DNA of 64,000 bases from Arcuatula senhousia (GCA_963971305.1 OZ020309.1:7247001-7311000), one strand, 5' to 3'; counted from the stretch's first letter, positions 10,449 to 22,060 are shown. Notes: a model not told the origin generated them from the letters alone. Numbers and translations are program-made.

Positions 10449-11915
10449 GATACTGTATGGAGAACTGGATTATTTTTTAAACTAATTAAAGGTAATATAC
10501 CTCAAAATATATTCAACATTATTCAATCAATGTATACTAATACAACTACTCGAATCAAATTCTCTGATGGATTAAGTTCATCCTTTCCATCAGAGAGGGG
10601 AGTAAAACAAGGCGATGTTCTAAGTCCCCTGCTTTTTAACTTTTTCATAAATGACCTGGTAAATAAGCTTGACAACTGTTCAACAGATCCAGTGGTTGTT
10701 GGTGATATACCTTTAAATATTTTATTATACGCTGATGACATTGTTATACTGTCAAAGAGCCAAGAAGGCTTACAGAAAAGTCTTGATATTTTAAATGAAT
10801 ATTGTATATCATGGAAATTACAAGTAAATACTGACAAATCAAAAATTATGGTATTTAATTCAAACGGTAAAACATTTTTAAAACATTTTACATTTAATGA
10901 AACACTGCTTGAAACTGTTACAAGTTATTGCTACTTGGGTATAACTTTAAAGTATAATGGAAACTTTTGCCTTGCTGTAGACAATCTTATGGAAAAGGCC
11001 AGAAAGGCATATTTTAAAATTAAGAAAACAATTGGTCTTAACAATGCATGTAAACTTTTAGAAAAACTTTTTGATAGTCTAGTTACCCCAATCCTTTTAT
11101 ATGGATGCGAAGTATGGGGTATTGACTTCAAATTTAAAGATTCAGATTCCTTTGAAAAATTACATATAAAATTCATAAAAGAAATCTTAGGAGTTCACTG
11201 CAGAGCATCAAATGATGCATGCCGTGCTGAACTCAACAGAGTACCACTAAAAAACAAGATAATATTTTCATCAATAAATTTTCTTCAACATATTATCTCA
11301 TCTGAACACTCATTAATAAATAATGTATTTAAAAAGTCTCAAAATTCAAGCCCTTGGTTTAAAAAAATTAAAAATATTTTAGATGATCTTGGAATGTCAT
11401 TTATAGCAAATGATTTAAACTTTTTAAAGAGCAATCTTAACCAAATTAAACAAAGAATAAACGACCAATGTTTTCAAAATCAACAATCTAATATAAATAA
11501 ATCTGAAAAATTAGATTTCTTCAGAAAAGTCTACAGCACAGGCAAGAGGGCACCATACGTAGATATTCTGCAAAATAGAAATGATAGAGCTGCAGTATGT
11601 AAGATACGAATAAGCTCTCATACATTAATGATTGAAAGAGGAAGACATCTCCAAATTCCCAAAAATTTAAGACTATGTAATTTGTGTAATTCTGACCAGA
11701 TTGAAGATGAAAATCACTTTTTATTTTATTGTTCAAAATATAAACAATTAAGAGAAACATTTCATGATAAGTTATTAAACATTTTTCAAACCAAGAAGCA
11801 TTTTTATTCCAAAAAGCTATATGACATTAACTTTCTCTTAAATAACACTTCATATACAATACTAAAATTAACTTCCTCTTTCATATCTGATGGATTAAAT
11901 ATGAGAAAAAACTAA
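10449..11915 (+). pseudogene. LINE ORF2 3' part: RT palm to C-terminal zinc knuckle
   Basis: In-frame similarity begins at 10449 with DTVWRTGLF, just after the position of the first catalytic Asp, and continues through RGVKQGDVLSPLLFN, LLYADD (second catalytic motif) and ITLKYNG. It ends with the C-terminal CNLC...H....C knuckle. The first ATG at 10530 is not the biological start. Comparison with the intact LINE shows that roughly 200 residues of RT, including the FxDxxxAF motif, were removed between the two halves. The frame changes from 1 to 3 across the junction, so no fused protein can be made. Confidence 0.85.
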
Positions 11916-11953
11916 GTTTATAATCTTTCTGTTTTATGCATATTATTATACTA

Positions 11954-13749
11954 TCCCAGATAACATTCAGGTGTTGGCCCACCACATGTTTTACTGGGGG
12001 CAACATCATTGGCCCATTGATGGCAACCAGCACTGGGCCATTGTGTTTTTGCTCACCGCCCCCTCAATGGGTCAAACTGTTGGTCCGTTGATGGCCCAGA
12101 TGTGGCTTGCCTCATTTGCCCCAAGTTTGCCATCAATATACCATCATTGCCATTAACACGCCATAAAAAGGCCAACAGAGGCCCATTACCTGCCCCTTTA
12201 AGGCAGGTTGTATATATGCCCGTCTTTTGCCCTCAATACGCCATTATTAATATTTTAAGCTGCATATAATAAGAATGCCTTCTTGTTGTTTATAATTCCT
12301 TTTGATGTGTAGTTCTTTTTTTTACTTTTGTTCTGTTAACCTTTTGACTAGAGACATTATTGCGAATCGTTGATAATGAAAACAGGCGTGGTATTATTTT
12401 TTGTAGATTGATTGCCAAAATAATCCATTTTTTTTTTCTAGAATTCAATACAATAAAATAAACTGTTGTTTAACTTGTAATTCCATAATAGTCTAAAAGA
12501 ATAACACAAAATGAAAAGGTCAGATTTAAAAGCATATACATTTAAGTTCACTATGTATTTCCTTCATCATGTTCATTTCTTGTAAGTTCATCAGTCCGAG
12601 TTCATCAGTCTTCAGTCTTGCATATCTTGTTCCTTTTCCGTCTTCTGTAAAACATAAAAAACAAATCAACAATTGTCAATAATTAATATTTTTCTCAACG
12701 CAACATAATGGTCATTTATGTTATAATTGTCATGCAATATTTACTATAGAGATTCTGTTGAAAACTAGTTACATGTATAAAAGAATGCTTTCAATATCTT
12801 TATATAAAAAATGTGTTGAGACTATTCTTCATTTAAAAAAGATAATTTAAAAGTATCTCTATAACTTACATTTGATAACAGCATCATATAAAGCTGTCTT
12901 TGAAAAGTGTTTTCTTTATGATCCTACATCTGCTTCAATCCATCTTACAAATCCTACTATAAAACAAAATTAAATTTGATAACCTCTGAAATGAACGTAG
13001 ACTTGACCAATATTAATTTAATACAACAATTTTAAATTGAAAATGATAGTACTGTAGGACATTATCATGATCATTTGAACAATCATTCTTAAAATTGCAA
13101 AATTATAAATATATAACATGCATACCAAATACAGACTTTAATGATATATTCATCAAAGTTCAATTAAATAGTGTATTTAATAAAGTTAAAATTAATAATA
13201 CTTACATGAAAATTCTAAAAAAAAATCCAAATAAACTTCTTGTAAAATTAGCGCCTGTGTGTAAATGCAAGAAGGAAATGACTAAAGTTCAAGTATCTTG
13301 TTAACATGGAACTCAGATGGGAGTCTTGTGTGGTGGTAATACAACCATGACCATGGCATGAACTCTGGCATTGATTAATCTTGCAGATGGTGTAATTTTC
13401 AAAGATCAAGTAATAAATAAAGATTATGATCATATCAAAACAAAATATTTTGTCATTTAGTCAAAATGGGGTGATAGGTTTTATGTAATGTGTTGTTTGT
13501 GTATAAATATTAACAATTAATGCAAGTTAGTTTTTTAGCATAATATGGGCCATTTATGGCCCATTTGCTTCAAAAACATGTATTGGTATCTAAGTAGTGG
13601 CCCAATGATGGCCCATTAGAAACAATCCAATTGATGGCTACCAATTACTGGGCCACAAATGGCCCAGCACTAACTCGCCATTGCCACCAGTTTGCCAACA
13701 GTGCCATCAGTAAACCAGCAGTGGGCCATTAGTACCTTGCTATCTGGGA
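11954..13749. mobile_element. Non-autonomous DNA element with TCCCAGATA inverted termini
   Basis: Termini are TCCCAGATAAC at the left and, inverted, TCCCAGATAGC at the right, both flanked by TA (possible 2-bp target duplication). The subterminal ~300 bp on the left and ~210 bp on the right are packed with GGCCCA/TGGGCC and TGATGGC words in many permutations. The ~1.25 kb centre is AT-rich with no ORF of note. It interrupts the 3' UTR of the second LINE. No transposase is present; the superfamily is not assigned. Confidence 0.78.
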
Positions 13750-13950
13750 TAACTGTTATAAAGGTTATTGCAAACACAATGCTTATAAAATCAATAAATA
13801 TTATATGTTGTCATATAAATATTACATATATATACAATAAGTAGACACATGTAATGACATACATATTAATTGTCAGGTTAAACATATATTGTATTCTTTA
13901 TATGTCACTTTATATAGGCCTTAACCATCTATTGTAGTTGAGTTTGAGCT

Positions 13951-13985
13951 AATAAAATTATTCTTATTCTTATTCTTATTCTTAT
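13951..13985 (+). promoter_or_regulatory. Second LINE 3' terminus: AATAAA plus TTATTC repeats
   Basis: AATAAA at 13951 is followed at once by four to five TTATTC hexamers. This mirrors the AATAAA-pentamer end of the first LINE and marks the 3' end of this element, about 2 kb past its ORF because of the inserted DNA element. Confidence 0.65.
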
Positions 13986-15748
13986 AAAGAAATTTTTTAA
14001 AAACAAAAATCAAAACTATTTTTGTAGCAATGGCTTTGAAAACTTAAAGGAGGCACGAAGGCCTAAAACCGGCCCGGCATTTTTTTACTAATTTTCAAAC
14101 TACTCCAAATTTTCGTAAATTTTTATATGGAAATCAAGGAAAAGTGTCAAATATCGAGATTTTTTACGAAATAGACTGAATTAAAGCTCACTGCTTTCCT
14201 TGTTTATAAACAATTGAACTCAAAGATATCAGTTGTAATTTATGAAATATGAAGTCTAATAAACACCTTGGCAGCATTTTCAAGCAGGTATATCAAGGGG
14301 GGGGGGGGGGGGGGGGGTAAGGAGGGGGTATGACCCCGAAGTCCCGGCAAATAAAACAAGAAATCCCGGATTCCCGCGAAAAAATGTGTGATTCCCGCAT
14401 CCCGAAAAATGAAAATGGCTAAATCCCGTTCCCGTTAAGGGTTTTCCCGAATTCCCGTTGAAATAAATGGGCTTTCCCGCTGTCCCGCAAAAGGTCCTAC
14501 CGACCCTCTATCAAAGTTGAATTTTTGGGTCGATTTGGGGCCTGTGTGGCTCTTCTCCTTTAATATGTAAATAGGTAAAATCAGTCACATTTCCATCTAT
14601 TTAAAAAAAATCTACTTCATAGATTTTTCTTAAAATTTGGGTAAATCTTTGTTTTTCAGAGACTTTTAAGTACGAAATAACTCGAATGATCTAAGCCCTA
14701 TCCGTCTTCGCATACTTCGACGGGACAGGGCTTGAACTCGTCCAATGGAAATTCTCCGTCACTCGCTGTCCAGTTCAGACAGCCAATCATAATCCTTTTA
14801 ATAATGTTTATCAATTAGTTGATAAGATAAGTTTGATCTTTTCTAAAACAGATATGACAAAAAGGTGTGAATTATGTGATAATTAATAATAAATTAATGA
14901 TAATGAATTTTATCTACAGTGGTCCTAAGAAATTTTGGTCAACACAGTAGGCTCAACTGACAAATTTTGACGAATTATAATCGTATGAGCATTCAGGCGT
15001 TAATGTAGCGACTGTAAGGAGCGAAATATAACGTCTGTATTATTCGGGTTAAGTACGAAAGGGAAAAGTGAAAAATATTGATTTTCCCTATTATTTCTAT
15101 ACAAATCAGTTTCTCCTCACAAAACGTACGAGAAAATATTGAATTCGAAAATAAGGTGTTTTTATCCAAATTTTTGTTCTAATTACCAATTTACTTAACC
15201 CAATAGAAATCAATTACAATAGCAAGCATAACAAAATTCAAAATTTTGATAGATGTGCAAAAACAATGCCCATTGACAGATCCCATCTACCTAACAGCCA
15301 TATCAACCTTATATTGAACTTAACTTTGCAAATAAAGGACTTAGATAAATCATGAATAGTTTTAACTTAAACCTCTTTCAATACAGTCAAAAATGGAAAA
15401 CTTTTAAAAATGCACCAGACACATAGCACAGCGTGGAACACAAAAGCTCGGTTGACTAGCTGATAGAAAATAAACTTCGTGTTCAGGTTGGTCTGATATA
15501 TTTTGATAAAAGTACAGGTATCTACAATTGAATTGATAGACCAAAAGTCCTTATTATGTATTCCGATATAACCTACTGCTCCCCTAATAATGTCTTTTTT
15601 ATTGAAGGAAAGATCCTGTCAGGGAAAAAGGCTTTCAAGTTTAATTGTATTTTACATGTTTTTGTTTTTGCTTTGACCCATATTGGTGTATTTTGCAAAT
15701 AAAGATATTAATATAATCTGATCATGAGAAATGTAAGTTAATGTACAT
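13986..15748. other. Non-coding stretch with poly-G tract and CCCG-rich repeat
   Basis: No gene was recognised. It contains a run of about 21 G (14297-14317) beside a block (about 14320-14500) in which CCCG words recur every 8-20 bases in AT-rich sequence, a patchy composition unlike the surroundings and probably an interspersed repeat. The rest is AT-rich with no long ORF. Confidence 0.5.
14320..14500. repeat. CCCG-punctuated low-complexity repeat
   Basis: TCCCG or CCCGC words recur more than a dozen times across 180 bp (for example AATCCCGGATTCCCGC). The regular spacing suggests a degenerate short tandem repeat. Family not identified. Confidence 0.55.
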
Positions 15749-15756
15749 GTCTGCAT

Positions 15757-15908
15757 CACAGGCGTTTGGGTTCAGGATAATTTTTTTTTATTAATAACGT
15801 GTATATAAAAAAAATTCATACTCGTGGAAATAGTATATAGAGGAGTATGAAAATTTTTATATACACGTTATTAATGAAAAAAAAAAATCCTGAACCCAAA
15901 CGCCTGTG
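15757..15908. mobile_element. 152-bp fold-back MITE, hAT-like
   Basis: The element is almost entirely palindromic. The outer 22 bp match perfectly (CACAGGCGTTTGGG... inverted at the right end), and homology continues inward through AT-rich arms to a ~20 bp loop. It is flanked on both sides by the 8-bp direct repeat GTCTGCAT (15749-15756 and 15909-15916). An 8-bp target duplication with CA-starting termini is typical of the hAT superfamily. No coding capacity. Confidence 0.85.
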
Positions 15909-15916
15909 GTCTGCAT

Positions 15917-16690
15917 GGTTAATAGTTATACACTGAAATGGTTATCTCTGTGGTTATCCCAATGTTAATTTGTACTTATTTATAATCTGTAGCTAGGGAC
16001 CGGATCTAAACAGAATTTCTGTTGCATTGTCAACTATGCTACAGAAGTTAAGTTTTGGGTCGGATCGTAACCTTTGACTATATCCATCAAAATCGAGATT
16101 TTTTTTTACATTGGATTATGCGCATACCCTTTATCGCATGATCTATATCGCATACCCTATATTGCATGGCCTATAGCTATATCGCACCCCTATCACAAAA
16201 AAAAAACACCACCAAAGTAAGTACAAAACGTTACGGTGTAAATATATGATATACTGAACATAAAATGGCTAAATATGTCCCACATGCTGTATAAACCCTC
16301 GACTGATGGCACTAAGGGTGATATAGATGTCTCGGTTTTTTACAGAAATATATATCAAAACTATTGCCACATTTAGTTGACCGAATTTGATGAGGAATTC
16401 ATTAAAAAAAGAATTTTCAAAATCGAATGAATAGTAAACATTCTACAAAAGTTTTGTCAATACACCCGTTTTAGCCCCTTTTGGCCCTTTTTTCTGAAAC
16501 GGTCGGGGCAAGAAACCCCAAATGCAATATCAACCTTCCTTTATTGGTTACAAACATCATATCAAAATTTTATTACAATTGGTTCACTACAACTAAAGTT
16601 ATCGCACCGAAACCAAAGTGTCTACAGACGACAATGACGACGACAACGACAACGACATCGACGACATTGCCATAACATAATTCGATCGCA
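15917..16690. other. Intergenic DNA, no gene recognised
   Basis: It contains a short imperfect tandem of TATCGCAT/ATATCGCA words at about 16120-16195 and a CGACGA-type run near 16625-16665. No ORF or RNA gene is supported. Confidence 0.5.
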
Positions 16691-17276
16691 AAAATTTGCG
16701 GTGGTTTAAAAACGGTATGTTTTTATCTTTAAAGGGGCCATAAAAGCAATATGACAAATTCCGCGCTATGAAGACTTTTATAGAGCTTACTGAGCTCACT
16801 GAGCTGAAGGCTCTAACAAACAACAGCTTTTTATAACCCCCACTTGAAAAGTGGGGGTATATAGTGATGGGAGTGTCCGCCCGTCTTTCCGTTACACCAA
16901 TCTCTTAGCTCGTCCTAAACCCCTAGATGGATTTTCATGAAACTTTAACACAATCTTTGTAGATGTGCACCTCCTATTTTAAAATTTATTTTTTAGTGAT
17001 ATTTAGGGGCGGGGGTATTGATTCCCGAGCTGCTGCTCACAATTTTTCTAGTTTCTATCTGCAATAGTTTCCATTCTATCGGCCAACCACGAAAACATGC
17101 CATAGTTTGCATCTTTAAAAGGCCATTAACCCTATAAAGGGTCATCTGATAACTACAGCCTTATGGAGGCTTTTGTAGAACTTACGGAGCTGAGGGTTTA
17201 AGCAAGCAACACCTTTTTTCTACCTGCAATTGTTTTCATTCTATTGGCTAAAACATGAAAACCACCTTTTTTACCT
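16690..17276. repeat. Diverged direct duplication split by a hairpin-led repeat
   Basis: Blocks at about 16735-16830 and 17110-17215 share the order CCATAAAAG/CCATTAACC, TTTTATAGAGCTTAC or TTTTGTAGAACTTAC, GAGCTGA, and AACAAC/AGCAACA. A second pair at about 17051-17100 and 17218-17270 shares TATCTGCAAT...TTTCATTCTAT. Between them, 16834-17050 begins with a hairpin ACCCCCAC-TTGAAAA-GTGGGGGT and looks like a separate insertion. The right side runs into the assembly gap, so the structure is incomplete. Confidence 0.55.
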
Positions 17277-17376
17277 NNNNNNNNNNNNNNNNNNNNNNNN
17301 NNNNNNNNNNNNNNNNNNNNNNNNNNNNNNNNNNNNNNNNNNNNNNNNNNNNNNNNNNNNNNNNNNNNNNNNNNNN
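17277..17376. other. Assembly gap (100 N)
   Basis: Exactly 100 undetermined bases, a conventional placeholder length, so the true size is unknown. Repeats on both sides probably caused the break. Confidence 0.99.
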
Positions 17377-17739
17377 TGATTGATCGATTGTTTGGTTGTT
17401 GTTTGGTTACTGTCACGTCGGTGATATTGCAGCCATAATTGGGAGAGAAACAGGTTGAAATATAAATTAAAGCTCGGTATAACACAAAATTAAAACCGTA
17501 GATTAGAAAGTATGATTAGATACCGGTAAATTGATATAAACAAACATTAAAGAAGAAACAAAGTGAAATATAAAACTATTTTTATAAGAAGCAAAAGGGT
17601 ACTAAAGGGGTAATCAACATCATAAAACCGAAAAGACAAGGACAAAATCAATAGACAAAATTATTCATAACGAAACAAACCACACAACAACAACAACAAC
17701 AAAACACAAACACACACACATAACAACAAAACCGCATTC
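17377..17739. other. AT-rich stretch with CAA microsatellite
   Basis: No gene seen. A CAACAACAACAA run lies at about 17686-17702, followed by CACACACACA. Probably flank of the Penelope-like copy that follows. Confidence 0.5.
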
Positions 17740-18960
17740 AGCAACGTGAACTCAAATCGAAACGAGAGTGAACTCAGGTGCTTCAGAGAGTTCCTGATTG
17801 CTATAGCACACCCGTCACGTTGCCAAATATCGATTTAGTGTTGGTCAAATCCGGAAAGGATGACATTACCAAACTCTATGTCAAACCAACATCTGTGCTC
17901 ATCTTTTTTTTGTATATTGAAGAGTCCAACCTCAACCAACATACATACTTAAAATCAAGACTCTACACCGTTTCTTTTTGCTTATGATGCATTTAATTTT
18001 CTTCGGTGTTTCAGGATTTTTTGCTAGATTCTAGATCTAACAGGGCTCCCTTATCAAGAGTCTACCCACTGCCGTTTGTGTTTTGACAAAGTCTCTTTCA
18101 GATTTTTATTGCGCCTATAGGCAATAATTGGTACGTGTGTAAATATTTGTTTACACTCTTCATCTGAAACTATTTTATTCCAGTGCCTTCTTAAAATTTT
18201 ACCCAGCCCTTTAACAGCTGGGTTGTATTTTGTTATAAATGTTATAGGAATTCTTTTCTCATTTGTACTTTTTCTAAGTGTGTCATTTCTAGTGACCCTA
18301 TTTTCTATTTCCGCAATCAATCTACATGTGTTTTTCTTCTTATAACATCTTTTAACTAATTTCTTAGATAACTTTCTAAGTTCTTCCTGACGCTTTATAT
18401 TGTCACTGTTATTGCGAATTAGTCGCTGACACTCTCCAACAGTTATACTTTTATAAGTATTAAGTGGATGTGCACTGCTTGGTTGCAAGTATTGATTAGC
18501 GTCAGTGGTTTTCGTATGATTTTTAATGTCTAGTACTCTGTTTTCATTGAATCTATTACCTTTGTAGACTTCAGTATCTAGAAATATCATACTATAATCG
18601 GATATTTCGTAAGTAAATTTTAGCAGAGGATCACACAACTTGATTTGCTATTGAAAAGAATTCATCAATTTCTTTTCTATTTCCTGAGTAAACCATAAAG
18701 CCGTCATCTCTATATTGACAGTGTACGGTTATTTTCTTACTGTACTGGAATGTATTTAATATTTTGTATAATAAACTTGCTAGGTGTAAGTCTGTGCATG
18801 TAGAAATAGAAATCCCGTATTTGTATACAAGCATATGGTGTCTTCCGTAAAATTTCTTGAGTGATGACAACAACCTGGGAGCAACCTACCCCTGTGCTAA
18901 CAATTTGCTTGTCAGTCGTGTAGCTCCATCGAGGAAGTCGTTATACTCCCCACATGTATA
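17740..18960 (-). mobile_element. Penelope-like family A remnant interrupted by a family B fragment
   Basis: Outer parts (about 17740-17902 and 18806-18960) match the 3' end of the Penelope-like element at 24180-25620 and its copy at 50970-51412: the same order of GAACTC.AGTCGAAAC, GAGTGAACTCAGGTGCT, TGCTATAGCACACCCGTC, AACCAACATCTG, AGAAATCCC and CCGTAAAATTTCTTGAG blocks. In family A the last two blocks follow AACCAACATCTG directly. Here ~900 bp encoding a different reverse transcriptase lies between them, so a family B fragment is nested in, or recombined into, a family A copy. Confidence 0.7.
18054..18873 (-). pseudogene. Penelope-like RT fragment, family B (frameshifted, chimeric)
   Basis: Two overlapping minus-strand frames. 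The upstream one (18873-18631) opens with a family A tail (LSSLKKFYGRHH) and then passes into RT with QYRDDGFMVYSG (catalytic YRDD). The downstream one (18638-18054) continues with CDPLLKFTYE, MIFLDTEVYKG, then LDIKNHTKTTDANQYL and SSAHP. The Tyr-Leu block after a His-Lys-Thr motif is a Penelope-like hallmark C-terminal to the palm. A +/-1 shift at about 18635 separates them. The copy at 39556-40264 is the same family. The N-terminal RT motifs are missing, and no GIY-YIG endonuclease is visible. Confidence 0.75.
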
Positions 18961-20260
18961 TAATATTGACTAAAGGGACCTTTTTGATACCATGTTGCTT
19001 CATGTATTTTACATTTTTAAAGTGCGTTATTCACCCTTTTCATGTGCGTGAATAACCTTTTTATCCGCTCACAATTCTTAACGGTGATCTATTACTCACC
19101 AAGGCAACTCAAACAAGAAATCGATTTTACCGACCTGCCCAAAAAATTTACAGAAGCATTCTTAACAAAAATAGTTTGATTGATCTGCCTAAAAGGTCAA
19201 ATCTATAACAGATAGATATGTCAATGTTTGTGCCTTTTTAAGGGATAAAAATCAGATCATCAGAAGTTAACAAGCGCCTTTCAACATATGCTTGTAGTTG
19301 TTTTACGGTATAGCTTCCTCGTTTTGTCTTTTGTATTGGACATTTAAGATTGTTCATCAAAGCCCGGTAATTTTGTTATTACCTTTATTATAAGTCAGGT
19401 ATACTTTTCAAGCTTTTGGATGCCTCTAGTAATACTTGTGTAATTGAAGAAAATACAATATAGCCATTAAGGAATCAATTATAGGAATAGCTACAAATAT
19501 AAAACAATCTTTTATTCAAAAAGCTAAGCATAGAAAATCAAATATTCAGTGCACGATATATGTAAGGATTAAATGTAGATAGTAACATGACATTTTTGTT
19601 AAATAAGATCAGGTGTAGATTCAAAACATGTGTTAACATTTTAAACATGACTGTGAGAAAAAAAAAATTAAGTTTTTAACCTTAATCCTTTATTCAAAAA
19701 GTTCTTCTCTCCTGATCATTAATTTATAGTTAAACACAGTTGTTTGAGAAAAAAAATGAGATTATAATCTTTAAAATATATCAGAGAACAGAATGAATAG
19801 ATGCTACAGTTAAAAGTTTAAATATTGTCTTCTAGTTTCATAACAAAACAAAAGAATATACATTTATGTAAAAAAAAAACCAGTTAACTTAGTCGGAATA
19901 TTTTATACCTTCCCCCATAAAATTGTGTGAGCTTGTCTCTACTTGGGCTGTGATTTGTTTAACCAAAATCATAAGACATATCTAAATAAATTTCCAACCA
20001 GTCCATCTTAAAATCAAATTCTACTGTCTTAAGATCATTGTAATTTGAAACGTTCTGATTGTGGTAAAATTTATAAAATCAATATACTATTCAGTGTTGA
20101 ATAATTTTAGAGACCTATCATACCATTGAAAAACATACATTGTATTGTGCGTGATTTTAATTGATTCACATGTACACTGGCAATTCGTGTTTATTATATC
20201 ATATGCATTAAATGTATATGTAAATCAAATATGATGAAAGTCCTTATTATATTGTATGTT
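18961..20260. other. AT-rich non-coding DNA
   Basis: No ORF, RNA gene or clear transposon structure was recognised. Homopolymer A/T runs are frequent. Confidence 0.5.
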
Positions 20261-20264
20261 TTAA

Positions 20265-20612
20265 GAATGGTCACTCCTGGACTTTTTGTATATTAAAGAT
20301 TTTATGATTTGTGGTGGATATGGTAGACAAATGTTCACGTAATCAAATAACAAAAAGAAAACTATAGGTCCGTGTGCTCATTGCCAAGACAAATAGAAAA
20401 TTTGGCGGGAAATCAGACTCCTCTAGATTTTACAAACCATGAAGTTGTATTCAGAATTCCAAGAAAAGTTGCTTAATAATGTTTGTATTATCAGAAAAAT
20501 GTAATCAAAAGTAGAGGTCAGTGTGCAAATTTTTTTCTTCAGTATGCAAAAGTGTAGTCTAGAGGAGATCCGAAATCAGACTGAAATTCTGAAACCTGAA
20601 GAGTGACCATCC
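20265..20612. mobile_element. 348-bp MITE with TTAA target sites
   Basis: Termini GAATGGTCACTC (left) and inverted GGATGGTCACTC (right) are flanked on each side by TTAA (20261-20264, 20613-20616). TTAA duplications are typical of piggyBac and some other cut-and-paste superfamilies. It is AT-rich inside, with no ORF. The terminal match is only about 12 bp, with one mismatch. Confidence 0.62.
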
Positions 20613-20769
20613 TTAAGACAGATACATGTACCACCCTAACCATACAAAGGTAATATCATAATACGTTTGTTTTTTGTCAATAATGTAAATTTAATAAGCC
20701 GATGACAATAAAAGTAAAGTTTCCTTTACTATGGCATTTAACTAGAATTATATTTTTTAAGAAATCAGG

Positions 20770-21700
20770 CACATAACTCTTCTGAACAAAATAGTTGTCT
20801 GAATGTAAAATTCTATATTTTTATTAGATTTAACAAATCGTCTGTTAGTATATGTTCTATATACACAAAAATTAAAAGAAACAAATGCTATATCTAGTAT
20901 AGAATAATAATGAATGGAAAATAATTTGAAAATAAAAATATTCATCATAACAAAAAAATATTTCAGTCACATAAGCATACTCTATTACATGACAAAAGCA
21001 AAAAAATAATTATGTGCTATGTTGGTCTGCCTATTTATGGTTTAAATGGTTTCTGATAGATACAATATATTTTTTCGGAACAAAATAGTTGTCTGAATGT
21101 AAAATTCTGTATTTTTACTGGATTTAGCAAATCATGTGTTAATATATGTTCTATTAACACACAAATCAAAACAGACAAATGCTATATTTAGTTTAAAAAC
21201 AATAATGAATGGAAAATAAATTGAAAATAAAAATAAAAATATTCATCTTAACAAAAAATATTTCAGCCACATTATCATACCTGCTCCAATACATGACAGA
21301 ATAATCATTATGTTCTATGTTGATCTTCCTATCTATTGTTTGAATGGTTTCTGATAGATACAATGCATTTTTTTTCAGTACAACGCTAGATGCATTTTCA
21401 TGTTAACTTCTAGCATCTTTAATTAACAGATGACGCAAACATAACAATGACAATACAACTTCCTTAACTATGCCATACATATCAGTATATATTTTTGTCC
21501 AGCGTTATGGTCAATTCTCTTGATCAAAATACATGTAATAGCTGTCTGAACGCAGCCAGCCAATAGTTTAACGGATCTAGCAAATCAAGTGTGTTTGATA
21601 TATAATAATCCTCAAAAGTAATTACATCTAGTATAAAAATTAAATGAACATGACAAGCGTAAAAAATAAATTGAAAACAAATAATTATCAAAATACCGTT
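20770..21700. repeat. ~300-bp tandem duplication with a degraded third copy
   Basis: Unit 1 (about 20775-21070) and unit 2 (about 21075-21380) share GAACAAAATAGTTGTCTG, AATGAATGGAAAATAA, AAAATATTTCAG.CACAT and GGTTTCTGATAGATACAAT in the same order. A third, diverged stretch (about 21530-21690) keeps GCTGTCTGAA, TAGCAAATCA and ATCTAGTATA. Non-coding. Confidence 0.7.
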
Positions 21701-22013
21701 GGTGGTACCACGTTTGTAAAATCAGTAGAACAAAAACTAACTATACCATTCTGATTCAGTTAGACATTGAAAAATAGCATTCAAATAATTGTTTGTATTT
21801 CGACCAAAAAATGTTTCCAAAAGTTTTCCCTCTGTTAAATGAAACAGGAGACTACTGTTTCTACTCCGGATATATAGTTCTGTTAAACTAATCATTCTTT
21901 AAAATCAACTCGGTCAATATTTATGACAAACACTTCATTCTAAATATTGATTAATTTAAAACAAATCAGTTAGGAATATAAATTACAACAAAGTTCCAGA
22001 AAATAAATTTTGT

Positions 22014-22060
22014 TACGCCTGGCGCGCGTTTCGTCTATTCAAGACTCATCAGAGGCGCCC
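22014..22060 (-). ncRNA. Hammerhead ribozyme, downstream copy
   Basis: Minus-strand order: CTGATGAG (from 22053), stem II GTCT-TGAAT-AGAC, GAAA (22032-22029), a short stem III ACGC/GCGT, then the cleavage triplet GUA (22016-22014). This is a type I layout with a minimal stem III, as in Penelope/retrozyme hammerheads. All invariant core bases I can check are present. Stem I pairing is not obvious by eye. Confidence 0.82.

Larger units (their letters stand above)
8419..13985 (+). mobile_element. Second LINE, 5'-truncated and internally deleted
   Basis: A plus-strand relative of the first LINE, with endonuclease (8986 on), RT C-terminal half (10449-11915) and a 3' end of AATAAA plus TTATTC hexamers at 13951-13985. 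ORF1 is absent: the element appears truncated within the ORF1-ORF2 spacer, exactly where hairpin element copy 1 ends. The central RT is deleted and the reading frame shifts at about 10448. A 1.8 kb non-autonomous DNA element (11954-13749) sits in the 3' UTR. This copy cannot mobilise by itself. Confidence 0.82.

Noticed and set aside
16836..16858. CCCCCAC/GTGGGGG hairpin as a transcription terminator
   Set aside because: Eukaryotic context with no gene upstream. It matches the start of an interspersed repeat instead.
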